Shown here: positions 16,011 to 24,319 of the stretch, piece after piece | Layout of the letters: each line of letters begins with the position of its first letter | Numbering within the stretch: position 1 is the stretch's first letter | DNA from: Succinatimonas sp. CAG:777 | GTDB lineage: Bacteria; Pseudomonadota; Gammaproteobacteria; Enterobacterales; Succinivibrionaceae | Assembly (NCBI GenBank): GCA_000431835.1 | Contig: HF987909.1 | Location: 1-56,106, forward strand | Direction of reading: 5' to 3' | Length of the DNA: 56,106 bases | Program-made: the position numbers and the translations under genes | The notes under the pieces: model-generated | Seen by the model: only the letters and a program-made list of their open reading frames with translations | The model's database searches: none | Told to the model about the DNA's origin: nothing

Positions 16011-17378
16011 TTACAGTGTAAATGAGGTCAATTCATCATCGTCAGCGTTGTCATCTGCCTTTGATGTCTTGTCGTCCTCTTTTTTAATCACGGTTTCGGT
16101 TAACTTGTCATCATCGGCGATGGTAACTAATGAGTTATCAGTCTCAGAGTCAATCTTAATGTTGCCAATTAAACTCTGCCAGCTTAAATCTGGGTTCTGC
16201 TCAACAATTGATAAAAGATCCACGAAAGCTTTAATGGTGTTTCTTGGAGTTCTAAAGTAAGCATCACCGATGTTCTTAGAGCAGTGCTCTAAGAAAGCCT
16301 TTAGAGCTTCATCAGGTAAGATGTATTTATCTTTGTTGCCACCTGCAAAAACATTTCTGATGTTGCACAGCAATACATAAATCTCTTCAGGGGAGAGGTT
16401 TTGTAACATTAAAATTGGGCTGTGGTAGTCCACAACATTTGCAATCTGAGCAAAGGTGTTTTCAGCTAATCTTGAGTGAAGAGCCTCATATGAGTACAGA
16501 CCCTTTCTCTGATCCATCAAGAACTCAGGAGTACCACCTAGTAAGAAACCTAAACTCTCAGCACTGCCTTGCAGGCAGTCATTTAAAATACGTAAAACCT
16601 GCTCATAGTTAGAGCTTCTAGCTCTTTGAGAAGGTAACTTATAGAGGTTTACAACCTCATCTAGGTTTACTAGCAGACCTTTGTAGCCAGCCTGAGTTAC
16701 AAAGCGGGCTAATAACTTGATGTGGTCATAAACATTGTTGTCTTCAACAATGGCTCTTACACCTAAATCTCGTCTTGCGTCAGCACGAGAGGTATACTCA
16801 CCACGCAAATAACGGATAACGTTGTTTTTAAGATCCCCGTTGCCTTCGTTATAGGCTTTCCAGTAAGTTGCAATTACCTGAGCAAAATCATAACCGTCAA
16901 CTAATTCAGAGAGTGAGTTTAATTTATCTTTAATTACTCGCTCAACGTCTTTACCTTCAGCATCTGCAACACGGCGCTGTTCTGTAATGAACTTTTCAAC
17001 CAGAGGGATCATGGCATTCCCCTCAGGATGAGCGCGAGTTGCTAAGTTTCTTGCTAATTCTTTATAGAGGTTTCTTGCCTGACCGTTTGATGCAAACAAA
17101 CGTCTGTCAGGAGACATATCTGCATTGATGACTACCATGCCTTTTTCTAAGGCAATATAGCGGATCAGCTGTAAAAAGAATGATTTACCGGCACCGAAGT
17201 CACCGATGATAATTCTAAAAGCACTACCACCCTGTTCGATGTTGTCTAAATCCTCAATTAGAGCCTTTACCTCATTAACACGACCTACCTGAATATATTC
17301 AAGTCCAATTCTTGGGGTCACACCTGCGCGCAATGATTGAATAATTGCAGATCTTTCACGAGGTCTAATGTTAGCCAT
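16011..17378 (-). CDS. BrxD-like ATP-binding protein (DUF2791 family)
   Basis: 455 residues; AAGGAG a few bases before the ATG supports the start. The opening RPRERSAIIQSLRAGVTPRIGLEYIQVGR is characteristic of the BrxC/BrxD (formerly DUF2791) ATPases. Walker A is GDFGAGKS (59-66) and Walker B LLVNLDE (235-241). A conserved GGTPEFL block, then DQRKGLYSYEAL and a RLAENTF segment, fits AAA+ sensor regions. The last 50 residues are very acidic (DDDKLTETVIKKEDDK and a DDDEL end). Relatives in BREX defence are thought to act with helicases on DNA. The partner here is the Lhr-like helicase downstream. I infer a two-component DNA-surveillance or remodelling module. Confidence 0.88.
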   Translation of the reverse strand: MANIRPRERSAIIQSLRAGVTPRIGLEYIQVGRVNEVKALIEDLDNIEQGGSAFRIIIGDFGAGKSFFLQLIRYIALEKGMVVINADMSPDRRLFASNGQARNLYKELARNLATRAHPEGNAMIPLVEKFITEQRRVADAEGKDVERVIKDKLNSLSELVDGYDFAQVIATYWKAYNEGNGDLKNNVIRYLRGEYTSRADARRDLGVRAIVEDNNVYDHIKLLARFVTQAGYKGLLVNLDEVVNLYKLPSQRARSSNYEQVLRILNDCLQGSAESLGFLLGGTPEFLMDQRKGLYSYEALHSRLAENTFAQIANVVDYHSPILMLQNLSPEEIYVLLCNIRNVFAGGNKDKYILPDEALKAFLEHCSKNIGDAYFRTPRNTIKAFVDLLSIVEQNPDLSWQSLIGNIKIDSETDNSLVTIADDDKLTETVIKKEDDKTSKADDNADDDELTSFTL

Positions 17379-17727
17379 GATTGCTCCTTAAATTTTTGCG
17401 AACTGATCATTATATACCATGATTTCTTGTTGTGTGTACGGATTTACGCTAACTTGAACACAATTTTCAAATACTGTGCAGGCAAGCTTTTCTGTACTGA
17501 GCAAATTTTTTGTACTGAATACATTCCTTGTTAAGAGCCAATTTTTTGTTCAGCCCCATTTAGATGATCATCGGTCTTTTCAAATTTTGAAATTTGCTTT
17601 TGACAAATCATGTGCACAAAACTAACCTTGAAAAGGCCCTATAGCGCGTCTTTGTAACCTTGTATTTACAACGTCGTCTTTAAAGTTACTTTCAAAAGAC
17701 TTCAAACATGATTTATTAGAGTTTTAG
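17379..17727. other. Divergent promoter region between ATPase and macrodomain genes
   Basis: 349 bp without a coding frame I would defend. It is AT-rich and contains the imperfect direct repeat TCTGTACTGA and TTGTACTGAA at about 17490-17520, which might be regulator half-sites for the two divergent genes. No other structure is evident. Confidence 0.4.
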
Positions 17728-18480
17728 ATGAGTACTGATACAAACGAATTTAATGACAATGCTCTTAATAAATGGCAAACAGAACTTGATTACTGTTTAA
17801 AGAACTATAAACATGACAAAGAGTATTTCAATTTAGACTGTCTAAGAAATGCTCTTTGGCAGGTAATTGCTCTAATGCAGTTAGATAATGATCTGCGTGA
17901 CTGTTTAGTTGATGAGATTTGTAATGAGCTATCACTAGATAGAAATATTCTCTTGTCAGATAACTACAAGCCTCACAGTGTGCTTACTCTCTTTAATGGT
18001 GGTGTTTTAGATGTTTATGCTGATGCAATTGTAAATGCAGCTAACTGTGCTTTAGCAGGAGGTGGAGGTGTTGATGGCGCTATTCATAAAGCTGCAGGAA
18101 TTGAGTTGAATGAAGCTTGTATGAAACTGCACGAATGCAGAACAGGTGATGCCAAAGTCACTTCTGCTTTTAATATTAAGAGCTCAAACTACATCATTCA
18201 TACTGTAGGACCAGTCTATCAGCATTGTGCTGACGATCCACTGCTTTTAGCCTCATGCTATAAAAGATCATTAGATGAAGCTTTAAAGTTAAATTTAACA
18301 AGTATCGGTTTTTGTGGAATATCAACAGGAGTGTATGGTTATCCTCTTTTAGAGGCTTGTACTATAGCTCGTGACAGTATTAAAGAGTGGATAAACACTC
18401 ATCCAAATATCACTATGAATATCTACCTTTGCTGTTTTTCCAAAAAAGAAATCGACGCTTACAAGCAGGTGTTAAGCTAG
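17728..18480 (+). CDS. Macrodomain ADP-ribose hydrolase with helical N-terminal extension
   Basis: 250 residues. The macrodomain occupies about 85-250: NAAN (103-106), the phosphate-binding GGGGVDGAIHKAAG (111-124), a HTVGP strand and GISTGVYGYP. These are the MacroD/YmdB catalytic features, including the Asn and Asp that act in O-acetyl-ADP-ribose or protein mono-ADP-ribose hydrolysis. The first 80 residues form a helical extension (LDYCLKNYKHDKEYFNLDCLRNAL), as in the longer protein-ADP-ribose hydrolases, though no zinc-binding cysteine/histidine set is obvious. It is divergent from the BrxD-like ATPase. Proximity to defence-type genes suggests removal of ADP-ribose marks in phage or toxin conflict; that is inference. 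Confidence 0.88.
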   Translation: MSTDTNEFNDNALNKWQTELDYCLKNYKHDKEYFNLDCLRNALWQVIALMQLDNDLRDCLVDEICNELSLDRNILLSDNYKPHSVLTLFNGGVLDVYADAIVNAANCALAGGGGVDGAIHKAAGIELNEACMKLHECRTGDAKVTSAFNIKSSNYIIHTVGPVYQHCADDPLLLASCYKRSLDEALKLNLTSIGFCGISTGVYGYPLLEACTIARDSIKEWINTHPNITMNIYLCCFSKKEIDAYKQVLS

Positions 18481-18587
18481 AAGAAAAGTTATGGTATTAA
18501 AACAAATTGTGAATTCAGAGACTGGTTCATAAATCTTAAACAAACATCTGTTTTCACTTTTGTCTTTAAAGCTAAAGTCCTTAAAAA

Positions 18588-18611
18588 GGCCAACAACGTA
18601 AGTTGTTAGCC
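18588..18611 (-). terminator. Terminator downstream of the Dcu fragment
   Basis: GGCCAACAAC pairs with GTTGTTAGCC (one mismatch) around GTAA. On the minus strand the stem is followed by TTTTTAAGG, a rho-independent terminator for the transporter gene ending at 18652. Confidence 0.8.
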
Positions 18612-18651
18612 TTAATATGTGTTTTATTGAATTGTTATCTCTTTTGTAAGC

Positions 18652-19461
18652 TTAAAGCAGAATCTGTCCTAAAGCCAAACCTACAGCACAGGCTGTAATT
18701 ACACCTACTAAACCTGGGAACATGAAAGAGTGGTTGAAATAGAATTTGCCAATCTTTGTGGTACCAGTAGGATCAAAGTTAACTGTTGCAATATCTGATG
18801 GGTAATTTGGAATAAAGAAATATGCATAGGTTGCAGGCATTAAACCAATTAACACAGATGCAGGTAATCCTAAAGCTAGAGCTACAGAAATTAGGATCTT
18901 AGCAGTAGCAGCTTGTGAGTTTACATCTACAGATACAGCAAAGAGTGCAAATCCAAAGGTCCATGGATAGGTGTTTACCATGTCTGTAATTGCAACTTTA
19001 AACTCAGGCATTGCATGCTGGAAATAAGTATTAGACATCCAGGCAATACAAAAGATTGCAATACAAGCTACCATTCCTGATTTGAAAACTACACCATTAG
19101 GTACTTTAGCTACAGGTACTTTGCAGAAGATTAACATCAAAGCACCGAAAGCTAGCATTACCATCTGAATGACAATACCCATGCTGATAGGCTTGGTTCC
19201 TTCACCTACGGTTCTAATCTCTGGGAACACAGCTAAGAAGACAATAAATACCAATGATGATAAGAAGATTGCGACCGAGAGCTTTGCTGAAAATGGTAAC
19301 TTCTCATCTAAAGTAGTCTTAGTGCTGTTTTCAATCATCTCTCTAAAATGAGGATCCTGCATTCTCTTTTGAAACTCAGGATCGTCTTCTAACTCTTTAC
19401 CTCTAAAGGTAGAGAATACAGACATAGCAAGCACACCCATGAGTACAGCAGGGAAGGTTAC
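18652..19461 (-). pseudogene. C-terminal fragment of an anaerobic C4-dicarboxylate carrier (Dcu family)
   Basis: About 270 codons remain of a protein normally about 440 long. From VTFPAVLMGVLAMSVF onward it follows DcuA/DcuB: a cytoplasmic DDPEFQKRM segment, several membrane helices, and the well-conserved SQAATAKILISVALALGLP, PNYPSDIATVNFDPTGTTKIGKFYFNHSFMFPG. The intact family exchanges fumarate or aspartate for succinate during anaerobic fumarate respiration. Homology stops abruptly near 19461, where a fragment of an unrelated plus-strand gene begins. An in-frame ATG at 19440 could start a 262-residue product, but it would lack the first five or so membrane helices. The terminator is retained, so loss of the 5' part looks recent, or the join is an assembly error. 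Confidence 0.85.
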
Positions 19462-19463
19462 AC

Positions 19464-19838
19464 ATATGGAGGGGCATTGAAAAGATATTTACTGCCTGTA
19501 AAAAGTTGGGAGCAGAACCTCCTGTTTATAGAATAGAAGGAAATGATATTAGTTTAACTTTTAGGGCATTGGAGAGTGCTGTAATAGAAGAGCCTTCTGA
19601 AACTTCTACAAAGAGTGCCTCTTTGGAAGTAGATGAAAGTAATTCTCTAGATAATTTATTGGAACAAAGAATTATTTCTGAAATAAAAGTAGAGCCTTCA
19701 ATTTCACAAACAAGATTGGCCGAAATTACAGGAACATCAGTTCGTACAATTAAGCGAGAAATTAAAAAGCTTGTTGACTCTGGGCACATTGAACGAACTG
19801 AAGGCAAACGCTACGGTAAATGGATTGTATTAAAGTAA
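19464..19838 (+). pseudogene. C-terminal fragment of a RecG/AlbA-like putative DNA-binding protein
   Basis: The plus-strand frame opens at the junction with WRGIEKIFTACKKLG, matching the 'GRGIEKI' block that precedes the C-terminus in AlbA_2-domain, RecG-related predicted transcriptional regulators. It continues PVYRIEGNDISLTFRA and ends with a winged helix (ISQTRLAEITGTSVRTIKRE, then LVDSGHIERTEGKRYGKW). Intact relatives have about 350 residues more upstream, including the AlbA_2 domain. An internal ATG/TTG could express a 110-residue helix-turn-helix remnant. No ribosome binding site is evident. The missing 5' part starts exactly where the Dcu homology on the other strand ends. Confidence 0.75.
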
Positions 19839-19998
19839 TTCTCTATCTCTAGCAGAAAAAATCAGATTTTTTTGCTCTTGTTTATTTTGTTCTTTTCAAA
19901 AGAATTCAATTGTAGAGAAATAAGTGGCACTTTGGTGGTACTTTGAAAGGCTTTTCGGTGGATAAGTTAGAAAGAAGATCTTTTATTCCTAAATAGAA

Positions 19999-20027
19999 AA
20001 GGCCTCAGAGCTTTTGATAGAGGCCTT
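19999..20027 (-). terminator. Terminator of the secreted-protein gene
   Basis: AAGGCCTC (19999-20006) pairs with GAGGCCTT (20020-20027). On the minus strand it is followed by TTCTATTT. It lies 22 bp beyond the stop codon of the gene at 20050-20793. Confidence 0.8.
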
Positions 20028-20049
20028 ATGTTGGATTTTGTTTCTCTTT

Positions 20050-20793
20050 TTAGAACTGAGTTTTCTTATAAGTCTCAGTAGCTAAAAACTCACCTAAAGC
20101 ATGAGATACTGCTTTTCTTGCCTTGTCAGCAACTGTTCTTGGGAAAGCATCTTTGACAATAGAGATGTAATCCTGTTCATCTTTACTTAAGGTATGAACA
20201 TAAGCTAAAGAACCATCTTTATACAGCTCATAACTTTCAAATGCAAAAAGATTGGTATTTTTGTCACGAAGAGCAAACTGACAAACTGATGAATCTTTAC
20301 CTGTATAAATGGTAGCTTTGCTGAAAACATTCTGTGAATGATTTGTTTTTGCTTGCTTATATAAAGTTTTGCAGAAAGTCTTCTGATTCTTATCATTGAT
20401 CTCTTTTGTAAAATCAATGTAAGCAGTTACCATCTTTTCAGCGTTTGATACCAAGATCTTTTGAGCTTTACTGTCGTTATTAGAGAATAAAACGGCATTG
20501 TATCCGTTAGGAACCCACTGATTTAGAGCATCAGAATCAACCATCTCACCTTCAAAGTAAACATTTACTTTGTACTTATGACCAGTCTTATCTGAATAGT
20601 ACTGCTCCATCTCATTGCGCTTGTTTTCTAAAGCTTTTTTACGCTCTAATCTAGCAGCTTTAGCTTTTTCAAGCATGATCATAGCTTTGCTCTTGCCTTC
20701 ATCAGAAACAGCCTGTGATGGAACGGTAACAAATACACCTGCAGCAATACATGCACCAAGTATGGTGATATATGTCAATTTTTTCTTAGTCAT
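20050..20793 (-). CDS. Secreted protein of unknown function
   Basis: 247 residues. A signal peptide is clear: MTKKK, a hydrophobic core (TYITILGACIAAGVFVTV) and a likely cleavage after PSQA. A charged helix follows (KAKAARLERKKALENKRNEMEQYY), then an alpha/beta region of about 150 residues with two Cys (TFCKTL, SVCQFAL) that could bridge in the periplasm. The C-terminal third has YELYKDGSLAYVH, a beta-hairpin. I do not recognise a family or active-site motif. It is a single-gene unit with its own terminator, next to the amylase gene. Confidence 0.7.
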   Translation of the reverse strand: MTKKKLTYITILGACIAAGVFVTVPSQAVSDEGKSKAMIMLEKAKAARLERKKALENKRNEMEQYYSDKTGHKYKVNVYFEGEMVDSDALNQWVPNGYNAVLFSNNDSKAQKILVSNAEKMVTAYIDFTKEINDKNQKTFCKTLYKQAKTNHSQNVFSKATIYTGKDSSVCQFALRDKNTNLFAFESYELYKDGSLAYVHTLSKDEQDYISIVKDAFPRTVADKARKAVSHALGEFLATETYKKTQF

Positions 20794-20929
20794 TATTTAT
20801 AATCTTTCTAATAATATGTGATCTGAACGACAGTCAATGTACACATCTTAAGTATTTTATGTGATATATGTCAAACTTTTTTTTGATTGAATTTTTTTAG
20901 AGCAAATTTCGGCTGGTGTAATAAAAACT

Positions 20930-20958
20930 GAGCATATCCAGTTATCATGGATATGCTC
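20930..20958 (-). terminator. Terminator of the amylase gene
   Basis: GAGCATATCCA (20930-20940) pairs perfectly with TGGATATGCTC (20948-20958). On the minus strand the stem is followed by AGTTTTTATT. The amylase gene ends 70 bp upstream. Confidence 0.8.
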
Positions 20959-21027
20959 AAGATGTCATGAGGTTAGTGGAATATGTGTTTTATAAAAGCT
21001 TCATTGTGAAGATAAGCTTTAGTGTTT

Positions 21028-22686
21028 TTATTCGTAAAAGCCTTTTGCCTCACCGTCTGTTACAACTTCAAAACTTAAAGGTGCAACTGTAACTGTGTAG
21101 GAGCCATCAGCATTCTTTACAGCAGGAGAACTGCTAATCAAAGCTTTTAAGCCCTTGTCTTTTGCAAACAACTCATTGCTAATAGTTATCTTAGCTACAT
21201 TGCTTTTATCAAGATTCATTAGATAGAAGAAGGTGTCATCACCTTTAAAGGTCTTTCTACATGAGAAGAGGGATCCTCTAATCTTTAAAAGTTCCATCTT
21301 CCCATTAGAGATAGCACCATGTTGAGCGCGAAGCTTCATTAAATAGGTAAAGAGTCTTTGATGTTGCAGTTCTTTATCTGTGAAGTTAGCTATCTTGCCA
21401 TCATCACGAGCCACATGATCGTCATAGTAGCCCATCTCATTTCTCTTTTTATCAAAGTTAGGAACGTCCTGACCTATTTCTTCACCATAGTAGTTGGTGA
21501 TAGGTCCTGAGTGAGCTATTGCAAGATAAGACAGTGCAAGATCAACTCTCTTGTCATAGCTCTCCTGTAGGCCTGCTCTTTGGATAAGATCACCAAAGCG
21601 CACCAGATCATGATTGGTGATCATTAAATTTGGATAAGCATGCCTTGGAAGGTTGTTCTCGTCATACTTTAAGAGATCGATTAAATTTAGTGCTGAATGG
21701 TTCTGTTTACCCCATTCTTCGGTTGCGAGTGTCTGTACAATGCCATAACGAAGACCAAAGTCAAAGCATGAGTCTAAGGCAGGATTTTTATTTGGACCAT
21801 AACCTGTTTTTGCCATAGTAGGATTGTCAGACCAAATTTCACCTACCATATAGCCTAAAGGATGCATGTCTTTACCGTTACTGTCTTTATAGGTAACTGA
21901 GGCACTGGTGTTCTCAACTGCCTTTTTAATATGACGCCATGTATCTAGTGGTACCTGATAGGCCTGATCTAGTCTCCAGCCATCAATCTTGTAGTCCTCA
22001 ATATAGTGAGTAGCTACTTCTGTCATAAATTTTTCTGAATCGCCATTAGCATCAAAGTCAGTACAAGAGGTGTTCTCAGGTGGATTGTATGGCTGTAGAT
22101 TGCTACCAATACATTTACCTGTCATATGTAAGGTATTACCTTTAGGAGACTTGGTGATTACATCTGATCTAAAGTGACCAAAGACACCGTCTAAGAAGAC
22201 ATACAGACCATTCTTATGGGCAGTATCAATTAACTCTTTTAATTTCTCATTAGTACCGAAGCGTGGCTCTACATTAAAGTAGTCATAGATGTAATAGCCT
22301 GTTGCATCAAGTTTTGATGGAGTTTGTCCGTCTGGCACTGTCCTAAAGACAGGTGTCATCCAGATAGCATTCATGCCTAAACTTTTAATGTAAGGAATTG
22401 CATTGATGATACCTTGCAGATCTCCTTTGTGAGATGAGGTGCCATAGCCTGTATCAAAGTTAATAGAATCATCTCCATTTTGGAAAGACTCAACCATTAC
22501 CTGATAAATACGTAAATCGGCTATTGGATCGACTGTACCAGTATCATTTCTGTAAGATTTAAAAGTGTTATACCAGTTAGAATTAACTGAATCTAGTGTG
22601 TATTCATCAATTCCGTTATTAGAAGCACAGCCTGACAACAGAGCTAATAAACCTAAAGATAGGGTAGTTTTAATTATTGTTTTCAT
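21028..22686 (-). CDS. Surface-anchored GH13 alpha-amylase lipoprotein
   Basis: 552 residues. A lipoprotein signal ends in the lipobox LLSGC, with Cys20 as the lipidated residue. The (beta/alpha)8 GH13 regions are in order: GMNAIWMTPVF (about 104-114), DGVFGHF (166-172), GWRLDQAY with the nucleophile Asp240, VGEIW with the acid/base Glu283, and TNHD with Asp360. The region I His motif is replaced by H171 in GHF. It should hydrolyse alpha-1,4-glucans such as starch or maltodextrins at the outer membrane or in the periplasm. A beta-sandwich domain C closes the protein. Single-gene unit with a strong terminator. The exact substrate cannot be told from motifs. Confidence 0.9.
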   Translation of the reverse strand: MKTIIKTTLSLGLLALLSGCASNNGIDEYTLDSVNSNWYNTFKSYRNDTGTVDPIADLRIYQVMVESFQNGDDSINFDTGYGTSSHKGDLQGIINAIPYIKSLGMNAIWMTPVFRTVPDGQTPSKLDATGYYIYDYFNVEPRFGTNEKLKELIDTAHKNGLYVFLDGVFGHFRSDVITKSPKGNTLHMTGKCIGSNLQPYNPPENTSCTDFDANGDSEKFMTEVATHYIEDYKIDGWRLDQAYQVPLDTWRHIKKAVENTSASVTYKDSNGKDMHPLGYMVGEIWSDNPTMAKTGYGPNKNPALDSCFDFGLRYGIVQTLATEEWGKQNHSALNLIDLLKYDENNLPRHAYPNLMITNHDLVRFGDLIQRAGLQESYDKRVDLALSYLAIAHSGPITNYYGEEIGQDVPNFDKKRNEMGYYDDHVARDDGKIANFTDKELQHQRLFTYLMKLRAQHGAISNGKMELLKIRGSLFSCRKTFKGDDTFFYLMNLDKSNVAKITISNELFAKDKGLKALISSSPAVKNADGSYTVTVAPLSFEVVTDGEAKGFYE

Positions 22687-22862
22687 AGTTTTCCAAGAAA
22701 TGTTTATTTGATTGATGAATTCATTGTATGGAGAAAACTAAGAAAATATTTGGAGATATTTCACAAGTTTTGAGTGGATTTGCAAGAATCTTTGAAAAAC
22801 TAGTGAACTGTAAATAAAAGAGACCTGATTTACTTGAGTTAGATCACATGAGTATGAGGGGC

Positions 22863-23351
22863 TTAGCAATCAACGTAAGTGTAACTAACATGTAATGACT
22901 TAAAGAATACCTCCACAAGAGAAGCTGTTTTCATTTTAACAGTCATTGTGTTAGTACCTGGATGACAGCCAATGAACTCTTGAGATAAGAGCTCTTTGTC
23001 CATGAGTACTTTTACATTATGTTCTGTATCTGAGACTAAATCTAATGGACTTACAGCTCCTGTAGATACATTTAAGAGTGCTTTTAAATCGTCATCTGAA
23101 GCAAAGGACAGGTGAGATGAGTTAATCTCTTTTGCGATATTATTTACTTTGACTCTCTTATCTCCTGATATCATCAGTAAAAAGAACTCATGCTGACGGT
23201 TTACCAACAAAAGATTTTTACAAGGAACTATCTTTAACTTTTGCTCTACACAAAGACCATCCTGCATGGTAAGCAAAGGCTCATGCTCAAGAACTTCATA
23301 TGAGATTTTTTGTGAAGTGAGAGTATTTAAGATAGATTCTGATGATGACAA
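22863..23351 (-). CDS. Prolyl-tRNA editing (YbaK/ProXp-ala-type) protein
   Basis: 162 residues, full length for a free-standing editing domain. Diagnostic pieces are CKNLLLVNRQHEFFLLMI (the lysine of the editing site in 'KNLfL'), VKVNNIAKEI, LLNVSTGAVSPLDLVSD (matching 'lGvkpGsVSPfgL') and FIGCHPGTNTMTVKM ('fHPl.Nt.Tv'). These fit the PrdX/ProXp-ala family, which deacylates Ala-tRNA(Pro) made by prolyl-tRNA synthetase, in the cytoplasm. It is followed on the minus strand by the amylase gene after 176 bp and has no obvious operon partner. Substrate (Ala versus Cys) is inferred from family. Confidence 0.85.
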   Translation of the reverse strand: MSSSESILNTLTSQKISYEVLEHEPLLTMQDGLCVEQKLKIVPCKNLLLVNRQHEFFLLMISGDKRVKVNNIAKEINSSHLSFASDDDLKALLNVSTGAVSPLDLVSDTEHNVKVLMDKELLSQEFIGCHPGTNTMTVKMKTASLVEVFFKSLHVSYTYVDC

Positions 23352-23374
23352 TGTTAAATCCTTGAGATTTTAAA

Positions 23375-23396
23375 AGAGCTCACATAAGTGAGCTCT
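23375..23396 (-). terminator. Terminator of the DeoR-family regulator gene
   Basis: AGAGCTCAC (23375-23383) pairs with GTGAGCTCT (23388-23396). On the minus strand it is followed by TTTAAAAT, 14 bp past the regulator's stop codon. Confidence 0.85.
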
Positions 23397-23409
23397 AACA
23401 ACAGAATTA

Positions 23410-24204
23410 CTAGAAAGACCAACTGTTCTCTGTAGCAATGGTTACGTCAACCTTGCCGTGTTTTAGACCAACAGTAAGCTCTTCATCAAAAGGAGGCTTA
23501 TCAATGATAAGTCTTGAGATCTGATTCCATGGTAAGAATAAACTTACAGCATTTTTTGAGATCTTTGAAGAGTCTGCCACAATGATAGTTTCACTAGCAC
23601 TGCGTGCCATGGCTTTGTAGGTCTCACCGATTTCTAAGTCAACATTAGATACACCGATCTGGTTAAGTCCAGTTGCACCTAAAATTGCTTTATTTACATA
23701 GATATTTGAAAAATAATTGATTGATTCTGGTCCAAATACGCAATTCTCATCATCGTTATAAAGACCAGGGCATACGTGTACTTTAAAAGTAGGATTTGAA
23801 CTTAGAGCTGATGCAATAGCATAAGAGTCTGTAAAGACTGTTAAATCTCTCTTTTCAGCAGCAAGTCTTACTGCTACCTGCAAAGTGGTAACAGAACTTC
23901 CGATAGCTAAAACTTCACCATCATTGATGAAATGACAGGTAGCTCTGGCAATAATCTCATACTGTTTAACATTAACCATCTCTCTTTGTTTAAAAGATGG
24001 TTCCTTAGTAATAGCAGGAGCCGCACCACCATAGGTACGACTGATTAGACCTAATGATTCAAGTTCGTCCAAATCACGGCGAATAGTTTCTGTAGAAACA
24101 CCAATATCCTGAGATAACTCAGATACTCTTAGGGCGGGGTATTCTTTTAATTTATCAGTTATAAGTTTCTGCCTTTCAGGTTTTGTAAGCTTTATTGTTT
24201 TCAT
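23410..24204 (-). CDS. DeoR-family transcriptional regulator
   Basis: 264 residues. The N-terminal winged helix-turn-helix carries the family signature (RVSELSQDIGVSTETIRRDL, about residues 25-45, then SRTYGGA). The C-terminal part is the DeoR sensor domain, with GSSVTTLQVAVRL as the phosphate-binding loop, NKAILGATGLNQIG, and VADSSKISKNAVSLF. Members usually repress catabolic operons and are released by phosphorylated substrates. It is downstream of and co-directional with the ABC importer genes, and so is the best candidate to bind the AATGTTG-type motifs found in front of the importer, kinase and PLP-enzyme genes. A phosphorylated intermediate made by the nearby kinase is a natural inducer; that is inference. 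Confidence 0.88.
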   Translation of the reverse strand: MKTIKLTKPERQKLITDKLKEYPALRVSELSQDIGVSTETIRRDLDELESLGLISRTYGGAAPAITKEPSFKQREMVNVKQYEIIARATCHFINDGEVLAIGSSVTTLQVAVRLAAEKRDLTVFTDSYAIASALSSNPTFKVHVCPGLYNDDENCVFGPESINYFSNIYVNKAILGATGLNQIGVSNVDLEIGETYKAMARSASETIIVADSSKISKNAVSLFLPWNQISRLIIDKPPFDEELTVGLKHGKVDVTIATENSWSF

Positions 24205-24237
24205 TTCAGAACCTGCTCCTTCACTTATGATTCAAAG

Positions 24238-24281
24238 ACGGTGACAATCTATTTTCATGTTTTCATTATAATTGCCACCGT
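24238..24281. other. Imperfect hairpin upstream of the regulator gene
   Basis: ACGGTGACAAT (24238-24248) faces ATTGCCACCGT (24271-24281), one mismatch, with a 22-base loop. It lies between the permease stop codon and the regulator start and may be an attenuator separating importer from regulator expression. Confidence 0.45.
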
Positions 24282-24319
24282 ATTATTTTTCTATATGTTA
24301 TGTTTTAGCTTTATAACTC

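Noticed and set aside
17728..18480. Zinc-dependent macrodomain (SirTM-associated type)
   Set aside because: The N-terminal extension is similar in length, but I could not find the Cys/Cys/His zinc set; the loop GGGGVDGAIHKAAG is of MacroD type.
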